Source: Hafnia alvei
GTDB lineage: Bacteria > Pseudomonadota > Gammaproteobacteria > Enterobacterales > Enterobacteriaceae
DNA length: 64,000 bases
Assembly (NCBI RefSeq): GCF_964063325.1
Contig: NZ_OZ061315.1
Location: 2,232,001 to 2,296,000, forward strand
Direction: 5' to 3'
Under the pieces are notes generated by a model that saw only the letters and a program-made list of their open reading frames with translations, made no database searches and was not told the origin of the DNA. Position numbers and translations under genes: made by a program. Shown here piece by piece: positions 8,759-17,817 of this stretch. Each line of letters begins with the position of its first letter. Position 1 is the first letter of the stretch.

Positions 8759-9409
8759 GTGAAGAAACGAATCAGTTGCATGTTGGCGGTATTGCTTTTG
8801 GCTGGGTGTGCGAAAGAGCAAACACCGCCTCAAACAGTAAAGTTAAACGTCAACAACAATGCTCGCGGTAGTTTTCTAGATGCACGAACGCCACCTGATG
8901 GAGAGTTTGGAACCTATATCCGAACGGCCTCAAACAGTTATGGCATTGATGAAACCTTAATAAAGGCCATTATTCAGGTTGAGTCAGGAGGGAATCCTCA
9001 CGCAGTCAGTACATCTAATGCCATCGGGCTGATGCAGTTAAAAGCTTCAACGGCAGGTAAGGATGCTTACCGCAAGAAGGGACGAGGCGGGCAACCAACG
9101 TCGCGTGAGTTAAAAGATCCTGCGGTTAATATTGATTTAGGCACTGCCTATCTCAATATCTTGCAGAATCAGCAGTTAGCCGGAATATCAAACCCTAAGA
9201 CCATGCGCTATGCGATGATCGTATCGTATGCCAACGGAGCAGGGGCCATGTTGAGGACGTTCTCGCCAAACCGTAAGGTCGCGATCGACAAAATCAACAG
9301 CATGTCACCGGAAGCTTTTTATCAGCATATCCAAAAACGACATCCGGCAGCGCAGGCTCCGCGTTATCTGTGGAAGGTAAACACCGCGTATCTCGCGATG
9401 GTGCAATAA
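8759..9409 (+). CDS. emtA: EmtA, membrane-bound lytic murein transglycosylase E
   Basis: Outer-membrane lipoprotein that cleaves glycan strands endolytically, forming 1,6-anhydromuropeptides. It has 216 residues against 203 in E. coli. The start is GTG with GAGGAT about ten bases upstream. A lipoprotein signal LLLAGC places the lipidated Cys at residue 17. The SLT domain follows: catalytic Glu75 in VESGGNPHAV, then NAIGLMQLKAST and the YANGAGAMLRTFS stretch. The extra length lies between the lipobox and the SLT domain (residues 20-55). It is monocistronic and followed by a tandem repeat array. Confidence 0.92.
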   Translation: MKKRISCMLAVLLLAGCAKEQTPPQTVKLNVNNNARGSFLDARTPPDGEFGTYIRTASNSYGIDETLIKAIIQVESGGNPHAVSTSNAIGLMQLKASTAGKDAYRKKGRGGQPTSRELKDPAVNIDLGTAYLNILQNQQLAGISNPKTMRYAMIVSYANGAGAMLRTFSPNRKVAIDKINSMSPEAFYQHIQKRHPAAQAPRYLWKVNTAYLAMVQ

Positions 9410-9507
9410 AACGCATTCAAGCAGTACATCAGGCCATGTCCTGACTGTGGTTAGCCCTTATAAGGCTGTAGGTTAACCACAGTCATCTCCCTCTTCCCTC
9501 TGCGCCA

Positions 9508-9915
9508 TTGAAACCACAGCTGTGTTGGCTGCATTTGTTCGCCCAAATCACTGACTAATGTCAGCTCATTGGGACTCACGCATTTGCCGCCTTGCTGTGA
9601 TTCCAATGGCTTTGAGGGCTTTCATATTGAAACCACAGCGGTGTTGGCTGCATTCGCTCGCCAGAATAATCACTGACTAATATCAGCTCATTGGGACTCA
9701 CGCATTTGCCGCCTTGCTGAGATTCCAATGGCTTTGAGGGCGTTCATATTGAAACCACCGCTGTGTTGGCTGCATTCGCTCGCCAGAATAATCACTGACT
9801 AATGTCAGCTCATTGGGACTCGCTCATTTGACGCCTTGCTGAGATTCTAATGGGCTTTGAGGGCGTTCATATTTTGAAACCGTAGCTGCGTTGGCGGCTT
9901 TCATGACCCAACGTT
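9508..9915. repeat. tandem array of about 122-bp repeats
   Basis: Three full units start at 9508, 9627 and 9749 (119, 122 and 125 bases), each opening TTGAAACC, and a partial fourth starts at 9874. Each unit contains GTTGGCTGCATT, the small palindrome TGACTAATGTCA and TTTGCCGCCTTGCTG. These blocks are shared with the dispersed elements seen elsewhere in the window. The spacing is nearly constant and there are no unique spacers, so it is not a CRISPR array. Confidence 0.9.
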
Positions 9916-10221
9916 GGGATGGTCTAGCCGCAATTTTTGCGGTTTTTTGTGCTGTAAAATTCAACTTTTGTGACTTTTTTATCAAAATTCTTTATCCTTC
10001 TCTCCGCACTTATTCCGCAATCGTTTTGCTTTTTTGATAACTCATTGTTTTTAAACGTTCTTAGAACTAATGAGTGTCGCCTGCGGAATTGAACTCTGTG
10101 CTTCCTGCGCGATATGGCCTTAGGCCAGCTCATAACAGCGATCTACAAAAGTGCAGGACACATTTGGGCAGAACAGGATGTCTGCGTTGGCCCACGTTTC
10201 ACAAAGAAGGTAAGTGAATTA
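9916..10221. other. spacer upstream of the HAAAP permease
   Basis: AT-rich sequence after the repeat array. A run GCCGCAATTTTTGCGGTTTTTTGTG at 9928-9953 forms a CCGCAA/TTGCGG hairpin followed by T residues, a possible plus-strand terminator for emtA read-through. Frames from 10114 are in phase with the permease but lack a ribosome binding site. Confidence 0.5.
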
Positions 10222-11505
10222 ATGAGTATTATTTCCCCTGATGCTGGTCGGGTAGCGACAGAACGCCCGTCCAAGTGGAATAAAACAGACACAGTCTGGA
10301 TGTTTGGGCTTTATGCCACGGCGGTTGGTGCGGGTACGCTATTTTTGCCTATCAACGCCGGCTTGAACGGCCCGTTAGTCTTGATTTTGATGGCGATTTT
10401 GGCTTATCCATTAACCTATTTGCCGCATCGCGCACTTAGCCGCTTTGTATTATCAGGTTCAAGCCGTGACGGTGATATCACCGACGTGGTTGAAGAGCAT
10501 TTCGGCATTTTGGCGGGTAAGGCCATCATGGTGCTGTATTTACTGGCCTTTTTCCCGATAGTTTTGGTGTACAGCATCTCCATTACCAATGCGTTGGAAA
10601 GCTTCTTGATAAACCAGTTCCACGTTACGCCGCCGCCGAGGATCTGGTTGAGCTTAGGCGTAGTAGCGGCGCTGAGTTTGATCCTGCGCACCGGTAAAGA
10701 GACGATTGTCGCGGCAATGGGGATTTTAGTCTTCCCATTGATTGTGTTCCTGCTGGGTATCTCTCTCTATCTGATCCCGTATTGGCACGTATCTGCATTT
10801 TTCACCGGCCTGCAGCAAACGTCGGTGAGCGACCCTCAATTATGGCGTTCACTCTGGCTGGCGGTTCCGGTGATGGTGTTCTCATTTAGCCATGCACCGA
10901 TCATCTCTTCGTTCTCTTCCACCCAAAAGGGACTGTACGGCGAGGGGGCCGAGCGTCGCTGTGCGCGTATCATGCGCTATAGCTACATGATGATTTGTGT
11001 CAGCATTTTGTTCTTTGTCTTTAGCTGTGTGATGAGCCTGTCGCATGCTGAAATGTTGGCGGCACGCGATGAAAATATTACCGTGCTGTCGAGTTTGGCG
11101 AATAAATTCTCAAATCCATTAATCGCCTACTTAGGACCGGTGATGGCGATTTTGGCGATGTCGAAATCCTATTTGGGAACCTCGCTGGGCGTGACCGAAG
11201 GTGCCACTAGCTTGATTGACGGCGCGTTCCGCAGCGTGGGTAAGAAAGTGTCGTCCAATGTGACTCACAAGATCTCTGCGGTGTTGTTGTTTGCTGTAAC
11301 GTGGTTGGTGACCTTCTTGAACCCAAGCGCGTTGCATATTATTGAAACCATCAGTGGACCACTGATTGCGGTTATCCTGTTCATTCTGCCAATTTATGCC
11401 ATTCATAAAGTGCCAGCGATGAAAAAATACCGTTCAATCACCAATCCTTTTGTGTTGATAATGGGCCTGATTGCATTGTCAGCGCTGGTCTACAGCCTGA
11501 TCTAA
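10222..11505 (+). CDS. HAAAP-family serine/threonine-type proton symporter
   Basis: Inner-membrane amino acid importer of the hydroxy/aromatic amino acid permease family (SdaC/TdcC/DlsT/YhjV group), 427 residues from the ATG at 10222, which has AAGG upstream. The N-terminal signature is YATAVGAGTLFLPINAGLNG near residues 28-47. Then come DITDVVEEHFG, SISITNALESF and the strongly conserved VFSFSHAPIISSFSSTQK. About 11 membrane helices are expected. Several family members transport L-serine or L-threonine; the exact substrate cannot be read from the sequence. It is monocistronic with its own terminator. Confidence 0.88.
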   Translation: MSIISPDAGRVATERPSKWNKTDTVWMFGLYATAVGAGTLFLPINAGLNGPLVLILMAILAYPLTYLPHRALSRFVLSGSSRDGDITDVVEEHFGILAGKAIMVLYLLAFFPIVLVYSISITNALESFLINQFHVTPPPRIWLSLGVVAALSLILRTGKETIVAAMGILVFPLIVFLLGISLYLIPYWHVSAFFTGLQQTSVSDPQLWRSLWLAVPVMVFSFSHAPIISSFSSTQKGLYGEGAERRCARIMRYSYMMICVSILFFVFSCVMSLSHAEMLAARDENITVLSSLANKFSNPLIAYLGPVMAILAMSKSYLGTSLGVTEGATSLIDGAFRSVGKKVSSNVTHKISAVLLFAVTWLVTFLNPSALHIIETISGPLIAVILFILPIYAIHKVPAMKKYRSITNPFVLIMGLIALSALVYSLI

Positions 11506-11529
11506 TCTTACGAAAATGCTCAAGTGAAA

Positions 11530-11558
11530 AGCCGTGCTGTGAAGCGCGGCTTTTTTTG
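11530..11558 (+). terminator. terminator of the HAAAP permease gene
   Basis: AGCCGTGC-TGTGAA-GCGCGGCT stem followed by seven T residues, 25 bases after the stop. Confidence 0.9.
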
Positions 11559-11637
11559 TTTTTATCGAGCCTATTCATACTTAGAAAAGCATTTCGTTTG
11601 TAATTACGGGCAAGATTCTTTATTTTTACGTGCAAAT

Positions 11638-11656
11638 AAAACTTATTATCATTACC
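11638..11656 (+). promoter_or_regulatory. Fur-box-like site
   Basis: AAAACTTATTATCATTACC matches the 19-base Fur consensus at 14 positions, with a contiguous ATTATCATTA core. It lies 34 bases upstream of the binding-protein start, a usual operator position. Confidence 0.65.
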
Positions 11657-11689
11657 AATTGACCATTTTGGTCATTCCAGGAGAGCTTT

Positions 11690-12829
11690 ATGGCACGTTC
11701 TTTCAATCGATTAGCGCTGGTATGTGCGCTGGCGGTATCTGCCCCCGTTATCGCAACGACTTATCCTCTGACCATCACAGACACATCCGGCCAGCGTATT
11801 ACCTTGCAGCATGAGCCGAAGCGCATTGTGGTGCAGGATGGGCGTGACATCATGACGCTGGCATTGCTCGATCGTGCCGATCCGTTTAGCCGAATTGTGG
11901 CGTGGAACAATTTGCTGAAAAAAAGCGATCCTGAAACGCTTGCGGTGCTGAACCAAAAGTGGCCGGGAGAGGCAGATAAAATTCCTGATATGGGCTTTAG
12001 CGATAAGGGCGAGGTGAATTTAGAAAGCGTGATAGCACGTAAACCGGACTTAATGATAGCTCAACTGCGTGCCAAGCCCGCGCTAGCCGATACCGGAGTG
12101 CTGAAACAGCTAGCGGCACTGAACGTTCCCGTGGTGTTCGTGGATACCTTTTTACAGCCTATCGCCAATACGCCGAAAAGCATCCAACTGTTAGGTGAAG
12201 TACTTAATCGCGAACAGGAAGCAAAAGAATATACCGATTTTTATCAGCAGCACTTGCAGGCAATAACGTCGATAACCGCCAAAGTCACGCCAAAACCGCG
12301 CGTATTTGTTGAAGCAAAAGCGGGCGTTGGCGGGGCGCAAGCGTGCTGCTTTACCCATGCGCACGTTGGTTTTGGCGGTATGGTTGAGGCGATCGGCGCG
12401 GAGAATCTCGGGTCAGGGTTATTACCGGGCGCGACCGGTGAAATATCGATGGAGAAAGTGATCAGCCTGAAGCCGGATGTTTACGTGGTTTCCGGTGCTC
12501 GCTGGAAAAATAAAGACAGTATTGCTATTCCATTCGGTTACGGTGTCAAGTCTCAGCAGGTGGATGACCGTTTTGGTCAGTTGAAAGCCCGCAATGGATT
12601 CAACCAAATAAAAGCCGTGCAGGAAAACCATCTGTATGGCTTGTACCACAATTTCTATAACCATCCTTACAACATTGTAGGATTGGATTATTTAGCCAAG
12701 TTTATTTATCCGCAGCAGTTTACCGACCTTGAGCCTGCACAAACCTACCGCACCATCATTGCGAAATTTACCCAGATCCCACAGTCCGACGCTGTTTTTG
12801 GCGCACAGGCTCCAGTGAATAAAAAATAA
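11690..12829 (+). CDS. orphan iron/siderophore-type periplasmic binding protein
   Basis: Exported binding protein of the iron-siderophore/B12 (TroA/BtuF-like, PF01497) class, 379 residues, with a Sec signal peptide ending about AVSAPVIATTYP. Family features are ITLQHEPKRIVV near residues 33-44, KPDLMIAQ and LKPDVYVVSG in the C-terminal lobe, with the connecting helix between. AGGAG stands before the ATG and a Fur-like box lies just upstream, so iron-starvation induction is likely. No permease or ATPase of this class is adjacent; the neighbouring ABC genes are of the peptide/nickel type. It may serve a transporter encoded elsewhere. The ligand is unknown. Confidence 0.85.
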   Translation: MARSFNRLALVCALAVSAPVIATTYPLTITDTSGQRITLQHEPKRIVVQDGRDIMTLALLDRADPFSRIVAWNNLLKKSDPETLAVLNQKWPGEADKIPDMGFSDKGEVNLESVIARKPDLMIAQLRAKPALADTGVLKQLAALNVPVVFVDTFLQPIANTPKSIQLLGEVLNREQEAKEYTDFYQQHLQAITSITAKVTPKPRVFVEAKAGVGGAQACCFTHAHVGFGGMVEAIGAENLGSGLLPGATGEISMEKVISLKPDVYVVSGARWKNKDSIAIPFGYGVKSQQVDDRFGQLKARNGFNQIKAVQENHLYGLYHNFYNHPYNIVGLDYLAKFIYPQQFTDLEPAQTYRTIIAKFTQIPQSDAVFGAQAPVNKK

Positions 12830-12877
12830 GTTGTAGAGTTTATGGTGTTGTTTACCAGAGTCTTATTTTAGTGAGAG

Positions 12878-12950
12878 CACACCGATGGGGTCGTAGCGAC
12901 GTAAGTCGCCTGAGCGCCCCGCGGGGTGCAAGCCCCGTGTATCTCGGTCG
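12878..12950 (+). repeat. 72-bp hairpin repeat, copy A
   Basis: Runs from CACACCGATGG to GTATCTCGGTCG and contains two stems, GCGAC-GTAA-GTCGC and CGGGG-TGCAAG-CCCCG. A near-identical copy in opposite orientation lies at 18546-18617. In both places it follows a stop codon by about 48 bases. Confidence 0.85.
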
Positions 12951-13003
12951 TATAAGCAAACGATGTTGGTCGAGTTTTGGTGTTTTTATCCATAACCCAA
13001 TAA

Positions 13004-13594
13004 CTACGCTATCACCTCGACGCGCGTGCAAATCTGCTCCAACAATGCCCGCTGATGACTAAAAATAATCATGCTCAGCGGGCGCTGCTGCGACTCAATG
13101 ATCAGTTGCTGCCAGATATCCCGCTGAATATGAGGATCGAGCTGTGCGGTGACCTCATCGGCAATTAACACCCGCGTGCGGGGATCTAACGCTCTTAACA
13201 GCGCAATACGCGCCAGCTCGCCGCCAGAAAGTTGGTTGGGCTTACGGGTTAACCATTCTGCTTTGACGTGAAAACGAGAAAGTTGTTCAGCATCTGGGTG
13301 CCAAGCATCGCGCAATGCTTGCCCCGTGGTGCGGTAAGGGTTGAACGTCAGTTCAGGATGTTGAGGAACGAGCTGAACAGGGCAATACCCCTTGCAAGGT
13401 AACGCCGCATCGTCAAGCGTAATACTCCCTTGCTGATAAGGCTGCCAGCCGGCTAATACCCGTCCTAATGTTGTTTTTCCGTAGCCGCTAGGGGCTGAAA
13501 TTCCTACCCGCTCTCCGGTCAAAACGTTGAGCGAAAAGTCATGCCATAGCTGGCGCTTATCTTGTTCTATGCTGAGCGCTGAAATACGCAACAT
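13004..13594 (-). CDS. peptide/nickel-type ABC transporter ATPase 2
   Basis: Second ATPase (DppF/NikE position) of the five-gene ABC importer. At 196 residues it is short compared with the usual 250-330, ending soon after the H-loop and lacking the C-terminal oligopeptide/dipeptide extension. Walker A is APSGYGKTT near residues 34-42 (Ala in place of the first Gly), the signature is LSGGELARI, Walker B is VLIADE and the switch His is in IFSHQR. The start ATG overlaps the last base of the upstream ATPase stop, so translation is coupled. It is the last gene of the operon. Confidence 0.88.
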   Translation of the reverse strand: MLRISALSIEQDKRQLWHDFSLNVLTGERVGISAPSGYGKTTLGRVLAGWQPYQQGSITLDDAALPCKGYCPVQLVPQHPELTFNPYRTTGQALRDAWHPDAEQLSRFHVKAEWLTRKPNQLSGGELARIALLRALDPRTRVLIADEVTAQLDPHIQRDIWQQLIIESQQRPLSMIIFSHQRALLEQICTRVEVIA

Positions 13595-14412
13595 TAAACG
13601 CGCCTCATTTTACAGGTTGCGAGATCATCAGCGGGCACGTGGGTAAATAACGGATGGTGCTCCGGCTGGGCGAGCCAGTGTTTTTGTAGCGTAGGGCTGC
13701 CGTGCCCGTTTTTTAGAGCGTCGATCGTGATGTCATCGCTGACCCGCCCTTCGTTGAGGGCGACGATACGATCGGCGAAGCGAGCGGCTAATGACAAATC
13801 GTGAGTCACCCACAAAACACCGGCGCCTTGTGCACTGAGATCGCGTAGCTGCTGCAACAGCTGGCAGGCCAGCGGCTCGTCGAGCCACGCGGTGATTTCA
13901 TCGGCCAGAATATAGTGCGCGCCGCCCAATGCGGCATTACAGGCGAGCACTCGTTTGGCCATTCCACCAGATAGCTGACGAGGATATTTCAGCAAAACGT
14001 CGGCTTGCAGTTGGTAATGTTTAATTTGCTGTTCGAGAGCAAGCGCACAGGTATGGCTGCCGCTCAGGTGCAGGCTGCGAGAGAGTTGAGTGCCAACGTT
14101 GAGCAGTGGATTGAGAGAGCTCACGCCCTGTGGCACATAACATAAGGTGTTACCGCGTAACTTTTGGCATTGCAGCGCATCAAGCGCTTCGCCGTTTAAG
14201 CGAATATCGCCGCGTTTGCGCAGGTTCTGCGGCAGTAGGGCTAAGGCGCTCTGCAGCAATAAACTTTTTCCTTCGCCGCTGCCGCCCACCAACGCGACCA
14301 CTTCGCCACGGCGTAGCGTAAAATTAATATCGCTCAGGATGGGCGACCATCTTTTACGACCAAACCAGCTATAGCGAGCGCTCTCGATAGTCACGTTGTC
14401 GAAATTCAGCAT
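13594..14412 (-). CDS. peptide/nickel-type ABC transporter ATPase 1
   Basis: First ATPase (DppD/NikD position) of the importer. The start at 14412 (MLNFDNVTIE) is chosen because it overlaps the end of the upstream permease gene by seven bases, as is usual for such operons. 272 residues. Walker A is GGSGEGKSLL near residues 43-52, Q-loop CYVPQG, signature LSGGMAKRV, Walker B YILADE and switch His WVTHDLSL. Together with the second ATPase it would form the NBD heterodimer that powers uptake. Confidence 0.9.
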   Translation of the reverse strand: MLNFDNVTIESARYSWFGRKRWSPILSDINFTLRRGEVVALVGGSGEGKSLLLQSALALLPQNLRKRGDIRLNGEALDALQCQKLRGNTLCYVPQGVSSLNPLLNVGTQLSRSLHLSGSHTCALALEQQIKHYQLQADVLLKYPRQLSGGMAKRVLACNAALGGAHYILADEITAWLDEPLACQLLQQLRDLSAQGAGVLWVTHDLSLAARFADRIVALNEGRVSDDITIDALKNGHGSPTLQKHWLAQPEHHPLFTHVPADDLATCKMRRV

Positions 14413-15221
14413 GATTGATTCCTTAGCCATAGCTGTTGAATCGCGCGAGCGCATTGATCAAACAGCAACACGATCAGCAGAAGGATTAGCCCCGGAAATA
14501 CCGCCAGCCACCAGCAACCGTTGCTGAGAAAACGCAGTGCGTCAGACAACAAAATGCCTAACGAAGGCTCATGCGGCGCTAGGCCGAAGCCGAGAAAGCT
14601 AAGTGCCGCGCTGTGTAACACCGCATGCGGAAACATTAATAGCGTGCCAACAAACCATTGAGGCGCTAGAGCAGGCAAATAATGCGCTCGCCAGCAATAC
14701 CAGCGGCTATTTCCCAAACGCTGGGCGAGAGTCATATAGTCACTGGTGCGGATACGCTGTGCTTCGGCGCGCAGAATCAATGACAGCTTCGGCCAGTGGG
14801 TTAACGCCACGGCCAAAATAACGCCGTGTTTGCCACCGCCAACGGTAAAGCAGATGAGTATTAATAACAGCAGGTGCGGCAACGACAGCAGGGTATCAAC
14901 GAGTAACCGCAGCATATGATCGAGCGCAGGATGCAGCAGTGTCAGGCTGGCAACCAGCATGGCGATGATCCCGCTACACAGCGAAGCGCCGATACCAATC
15001 TGCAGGCTCGTTAGCGCGCCTTGAAAGCAGCGCAACCACAGATCGCGCCCCAGATTATCAGTACCAAACCAGTGTACGGCGCTAGGCGCCTGATAGCGTG
15101 CCAGCAGATCCAATGGGATATCTGACGAGAGCAACGAAATCCCATACAGCGTGAGAGTCACCAGCACGAGGGCCGAAAGCACAAAGCGTAACAGCGACGG
15201 CGCGGGGTTATGCAGCATCAT
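14406..15221 (-). CDS. peptide/nickel-type ABC transporter permease C
   Basis: Inner-membrane permease of the DppC/NikC type, 271 residues. An N-terminal helix (about 12-32) precedes HWFGTDNLGRDLWLR, the family motif for the region before the core membrane domain. The EAA-like loop is in LGNSRWYCWRAHYLPAL. Five to six membrane segments are apparent. The ATG overlaps the TGA of the upstream permease by four bases (ATGA), giving translational coupling. Confidence 0.9.
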   Translation of the reverse strand: MMLHNPAPSLLRFVLSALVLVTLTLYGISLLSSDIPLDLLARYQAPSAVHWFGTDNLGRDLWLRCFQGALTSLQIGIGASLCSGIIAMLVASLTLLHPALDHMLRLLVDTLLSLPHLLLLILICFTVGGGKHGVILAVALTHWPKLSLILRAEAQRIRTSDYMTLAQRLGNSRWYCWRAHYLPALAPQWFVGTLLMFPHAVLHSAALSFLGFGLAPHEPSLGILLSDALRFLSNGCWWLAVFPGLILLLIVLLFDQCARAIQQLWLRNQSC

Positions 15222-16249
15222 TGACGTTCCAAAATTCGATTCATTCTTGCCAACAGCACCGCGGCTAACGTATTTCCGCCAAAGACTAACAGGGTGCTGA
15301 ATAATACGATGCCCATCAACAAAGGAATATCGCCGCGCAGGCCCGCATCAATCGTGGCTTGCCCCAGTCCGGGATAGGCAAAGATTTTCTCTGCCAGCAG
15401 AGAACCACCGAGTAATTCACCTACCGAGGCAAATTGAAGACACAGCGCGGGCGTCAGCGCGTGGCGAAATACCTGAATCCGTAATAGGGACCAGCCTGAA
15501 TCACCTTGTGCCTGCGCGTAGCGTACGAAGTCACTGTGCATAACTTCGGCGACTTTCTCGCGGGTATGCAATGCGATCTGTCCCAAGCCCATCAGACTGA
15601 GCGCAATCATGGGCAAAATCAGGTGGCGAATGCGTTCAACGATCGTTGCATCCTGTGCGCTGCTACCCGGCTCCCAAGCGCAGCATACCGGAAACCATGG
15701 CCAGTGGACGGCAAAAACAACCAGCAGTAAAAGCCCAACCCAAAAAGTGGGCAGCGATGACAACAGATAGCTGATACGGCAAATCAAGCGGTCGGGCCAA
15801 CGGTTGAGATAGCGGCCCGCGCTAAAGCCTAGCAACATGCCTAAAAAACCGGATAACAACCATGCGCTGGCCAATAAGGCGAAAGAGGTGGCGAATCGCT
15901 CGCCGATCACGTCGGCTACGGGCGCGTTATACAGCATCGAGTAGCCAAGATCGCCGTGCAGCACCTGTGAGAACCAGTGCCAAAAGCGCAGCCACAGCGG
16001 TTGATCTAATCCCCAACGGGCGGCAATCAACGGGTATTGCTGCGGGGGAACATGCAGCAAGTCATTGCCGATATAGGCACGAATGGGATCGATGGGGGAA
16101 AAACTGAGCAGCGTGAACGTGCCCGCCGACACCAGCGTCAGCAGGCAAGCTAAACGAAAGAGGGTATACACAGCCTGACGCAAACCGCGTAAACGCGTGA
16201 GTATCAGGCTGAGATCGGCGAAGCGTTTTAATGGCACGTCCACTTCCAA
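15218..16249 (-). CDS. peptide/nickel-type ABC transporter permease B
   Basis: Inner-membrane permease of the DppB/NikB type, 343 residues if the TTG at 16249 is used. GTG codons at 16243 and 16237 are alternatives, and GGAAG before the last makes it plausible. The frame overlaps the binding-protein gene by up to 22 bases. Family marks are FTLLSFSPIDPIRAYIG near 45-60, HGDLGYSMLYNAPV and the EAA loop VRYAQAQGDSGWSLLRIQVFRHAL-like stretch at about 240-260. Six membrane helices are expected. Confidence 0.88.
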   Translation of the reverse strand: MEVDVPLKRFADLSLILTRLRGLRQAVYTLFRLACLLTLVSAGTFTLLSFSPIDPIRAYIGNDLLHVPPQQYPLIAARWGLDQPLWLRFWHWFSQVLHGDLGYSMLYNAPVADVIGERFATSFALLASAWLLSGFLGMLLGFSAGRYLNRWPDRLICRISYLLSSLPTFWVGLLLLVVFAVHWPWFPVCCAWEPGSSAQDATIVERIRHLILPMIALSLMGLGQIALHTREKVAEVMHSDFVRYAQAQGDSGWSLLRIQVFRHALTPALCLQFASVGELLGGSLLAEKIFAYPGLGQATIDAGLRGDIPLLMGIVLFSTLLVFGGNTLAAVLLARMNRILERQ

Positions 16250-17817
16250 TCTTGCAGATTATTGAGAACGGACCAGCTACCGTGAATTTCAGGTGCCGCT
16301 TTACCTAAATCGACGCAGGGGTTGGCTAAGTAGGTATGCTGCACATTGAGCAACCAAGCCCAAGCCGCATCGCCTTGTACGCCCGCACCCGTTTTGCCAT
16401 CCCATTCGACCTGTTGCCAGAACGGTACCGCTTTTTGCCACGTTGGCGCATCGAGCGCTTGCTGCAGGTGCTGATCGACGATCTTGTTGCTGTAATAGCC
16501 CGGATTGTAATACTCCACCCCGGCCGCTTTGCTGCTGTAATGATGATACAGCTCCATCGGATCTAAACTGCCCCAGCCAAACAGCGTTGGGTTTGCATGC
16601 ATGTTGCGTTCGACGGTTTCCCAACTACCGGACTGCAAATCCATTTTGATACCCAGTGGTTGAAGCATGGAACGGACGGCCTGCGCCAGATCGCGGCGGG
16701 TGCTGTCGCCGCTGGTGTACCACAGGGTTAATTCGGCTTTCTGACCATTTTTCACCCGCACGCCGTCACTGCCGACTTTCCAGCCCGCGTCGTCTAAAAT
16801 CTGCTTGGCTTTGGCAATGTCACCGTCTTTAAACGCTGCGGCTTTGCTGTCCCAAGGTAATCCTTGAACCGCACTGTAGGCAGGGATCGCGTGGCCTTCC
16901 ATCAGTTGATCGGCGAGCAGTTGGCGGTTAATGGCGTAGTTGATGGCACGACGAATGGCGACATCGGCGGTGACGTTATTGCCAATCGGATAACCATTGG
17001 CGTCTTTTTTCCCTGCCTGCGTGGTTGGGAATACGATGCCTCGATTTTCTACGCTTGGTCGCACCCACAGCTTCAGGCCATTTTGTCCGCTTACCGACAT
17101 AGATGGCGCAATACGCACCAAGCCAAGCTGACCGCTTTGTGCTGCCGCATAGGCACTGTCTTCATCTAAAAAGACAAAAACTAATTTATTGAAATCATTT
17201 TTGTGGCCGGCGTAATAAGGGTTTGCTTCAACGATGAGCTGTTGACCCGGCTCAAAGCTTACCAGTCGATAAGGGCCCGCACCGATAGGCTTCTGAGCGT
17301 AGGTTTTAGCATCATATTTTTCTGCGGAAACGATGCCCAGTGAGCCTAATACGTTAACGAAAGTGCTTTGCGGTGCGGAGAGCGTCATTTCTACGCTGCG
17401 CGAATCTAGCGCTTTTGCCGAAGCAAAGTTGCCCATATCGATCTTGCCGCCGCCGCGTGCGGCTTGGTTGTAAGTGAAGGCGACATCTTTGGCCGTGAGC
17501 GGTGAGCCGTCAGAGAATTTTAAGTTAGGCTTTAGCGTTAGCGTCCACGTTTTGCCATCCTCGCTGTTGGTGACTTTTTCTGTCAGCAGGTTATCCCAGC
17601 TAAGATCGGCCTTTTGTTTTAACAGTGGGCTATGTAACAGCAAGTAGCTACCGTGGCTCCAGCCAAGTAGCGGATCAAAACCTTCAGTCGGCTCTTCGCC
17701 AATGGCCAGTTTAAGCGTGTGCTGCGTGGCTGGTTGCGCGCTGGCGTGAGAAATAAGTGGCAGTGCGCCAAAAATGAAGGCGAGTGCGTAGGGCAGCGCT
17801 TTTAGTTTTAGTGGCAT
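16228..17817 (-). CDS. NikA/OppA-type solute-binding protein
   Basis: Periplasmic solute-binding protein of the bacterial extracellular family 5 (OppA/DppA/NikA), about 529 residues. The start at 17817 (MPLKLKALPYALAF) is preferred because AGGA sits seven bases before it; a start seven codons earlier lacks one. A signal peptide ends near SHASAQ. Family features are EEPTEGFDPLLGW near the N-terminus, LKFSDGSPLTAKDVAFTYN, PIGAGPYRLVSF, and VAIRRAINYAINRQLLADQL. The operon order SBP-permease-permease-ATPase-ATPase matches peptide, nickel or metallophore importers. The substrate is not readable; nickel or a metal chelate is one possibility. Confidence 0.9.
   Translation of the reverse strand: MPLKLKALPYALAFIFGALPLISHASAQPATQHTLKLAIGEEPTEGFDPLLGWSHGSYLLLHSPLLKQKADLSWDNLLTEKVTNSEDGKTWTLTLKPNLKFSDGSPLTAKDVAFTYNQAARGGGKIDMGNFASAKALDSRSVEMTLSAPQSTFVNVLGSLGIVSAEKYDAKTYAQKPIGAGPYRLVSFEPGQQLIVEANPYYAGHKNDFNKLVFVFLDEDSAYAAAQSGQLGLVRIAPSMSVSGQNGLKLWVRPSVENRGIVFPTTQAGKKDANGYPIGNNVTADVAIRRAINYAINRQLLADQLMEGHAIPAYSAVQGLPWDSKAAAFKDGDIAKAKQILDDAGWKVGSDGVRVKNGQKAELTLWYTSGDSTRRDLAQAVRSMLQPLGIKMDLQSGSWETVERNMHANPTLFGWGSLDPMELYHHYSSKAAGVEYYNPGYYSNKIVDQHLQQALDAPTWQKAVPFWQQVEWDGKTGAGVQGDAAWAWLLNVQHTYLANPCVDLGKAAPEIHGSWSVLNNLQDWKWTCH

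Noticed and set aside
9508..9915. CRISPR array
   Set aside because: Repeats are over 100 bases, directly abutting, with no unique spacers and no cas genes in the window.
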